14,624 nucleotides of DNA, taken from contig CATXTO010000046.1 in NCBI GenBank assembly GCA_958402445.1, positions 1 to 14,624 on the forward strand, given 5' to 3'. The DNA is from an uncultured Eubacteriales bacterium (GTDB lineage: Bacteria > Bacillota > Clostridia > Oscillospirales > Oscillospiraceae). The notes under the pieces are model-generated. The model was not told the origin of the DNA, did no database searches, and saw only the letters and a program-made list of their open reading frames with translations. This document shows, in pieces, positions 14,599 to 14,624 of this stretch (the first letter of the stretch is position 1; each line of letters opens with the position of its first letter). A program made the position numbers and the translations under genes.

Positions 14599-14624
14599 TG
14601 TAGGGGCGACCTGGGGTCGCCCGC
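14599..14624 (+). repeat. Palindromic repeat element, tandem copy 3, cut by window end
   Basis: It begins 101 bp after copy 2 and matches its first 26 bases. The array continues beyond the window, so its total copy number is unknown. Confidence 0.8.

Noticed and set aside
14358..14603. Short plus-strand open frame over the tandem array
   Set aside because: It mostly translates the 101-bp repeat and starts without a ribosome site. Proteins with such VGATCGRP-like repeats are typically mis-annotated palindromic elements.
14397..14624. CRISPR-like array (regular repeats with spacers)
   Set aside because: The spacers within the array are nearly identical, the units are long double hairpins and no cas genes are in the window.

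Overview
The window looks like chromosomal DNA from a GC-rich gut Clostridia, most likely the Oscillospiraceae (Oscillibacter / Flavonifractor / Intestinimonas-type bacteria). That assignment is inference from protein style, the strong AGGAGG-type ribosome sites, and dispersed GTAGGGGCGACC palindromes that I associate with such genomes. No phage, plasmid, CRISPR or defence genes are visible. Seven protein genes fill most of the window and nearly all are housekeeping.

Layout. (1) Positions 1-289 are non-coding: a ~120 bp tandem duplication carrying two palindromic repeat elements. (2) Positions 290-2346 hold a minus-strand gene for a membrane-anchored VanW-family protein, with a terminator downstream and its own promoter upstream. 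It may start on a non-canonical ATC or ATT codon. (3) Positions 2494-9030 hold a minus-strand run of four genes, glmU-like, prs, pth and mfd, transcribed from an extended -10 promoter at 9001-9030. (4) Positions 9031-9428 form a divergent intergenic region with more palindromic elements and a strong plus-strand promoter. (5) Positions 9429-12299 encode uvrA. (6) A minus-strand gene for a soluble histidine-kinase-like protein converges on uvrA and shares with it a perfect 12-bp hairpin. (7) Divergent from that gene is a RadC-family gene, closed by a clear intrinsic terminator. (8) From 14397 to the end is a 101-bp-period tandem array of the palindromic element.

How the genes work together. Mfd strips stalled RNA polymerase and recruits UvrA, so the two arms of transcription-coupled excision repair lie on opposite strands about 3.4 kb apart; RadC-family proteins are named for repair, but their role is unsettled. 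glmU, prs and pth is a common Firmicutes order linking UDP-GlcNAc, PRPP and peptidyl-tRNA recycling.

The most unusual content is: a GlmU homologue whose uridylyltransferase half has lost its key residues while the acetyltransferase half is intact; a kinase-like protein with glutamine where the phosphoacceptor histidine should be; and a family of two-hairpin repeat elements whose spacer is constant in length (33-34 bp) but different in sequence between loci. I see no complete new multi-gene system.
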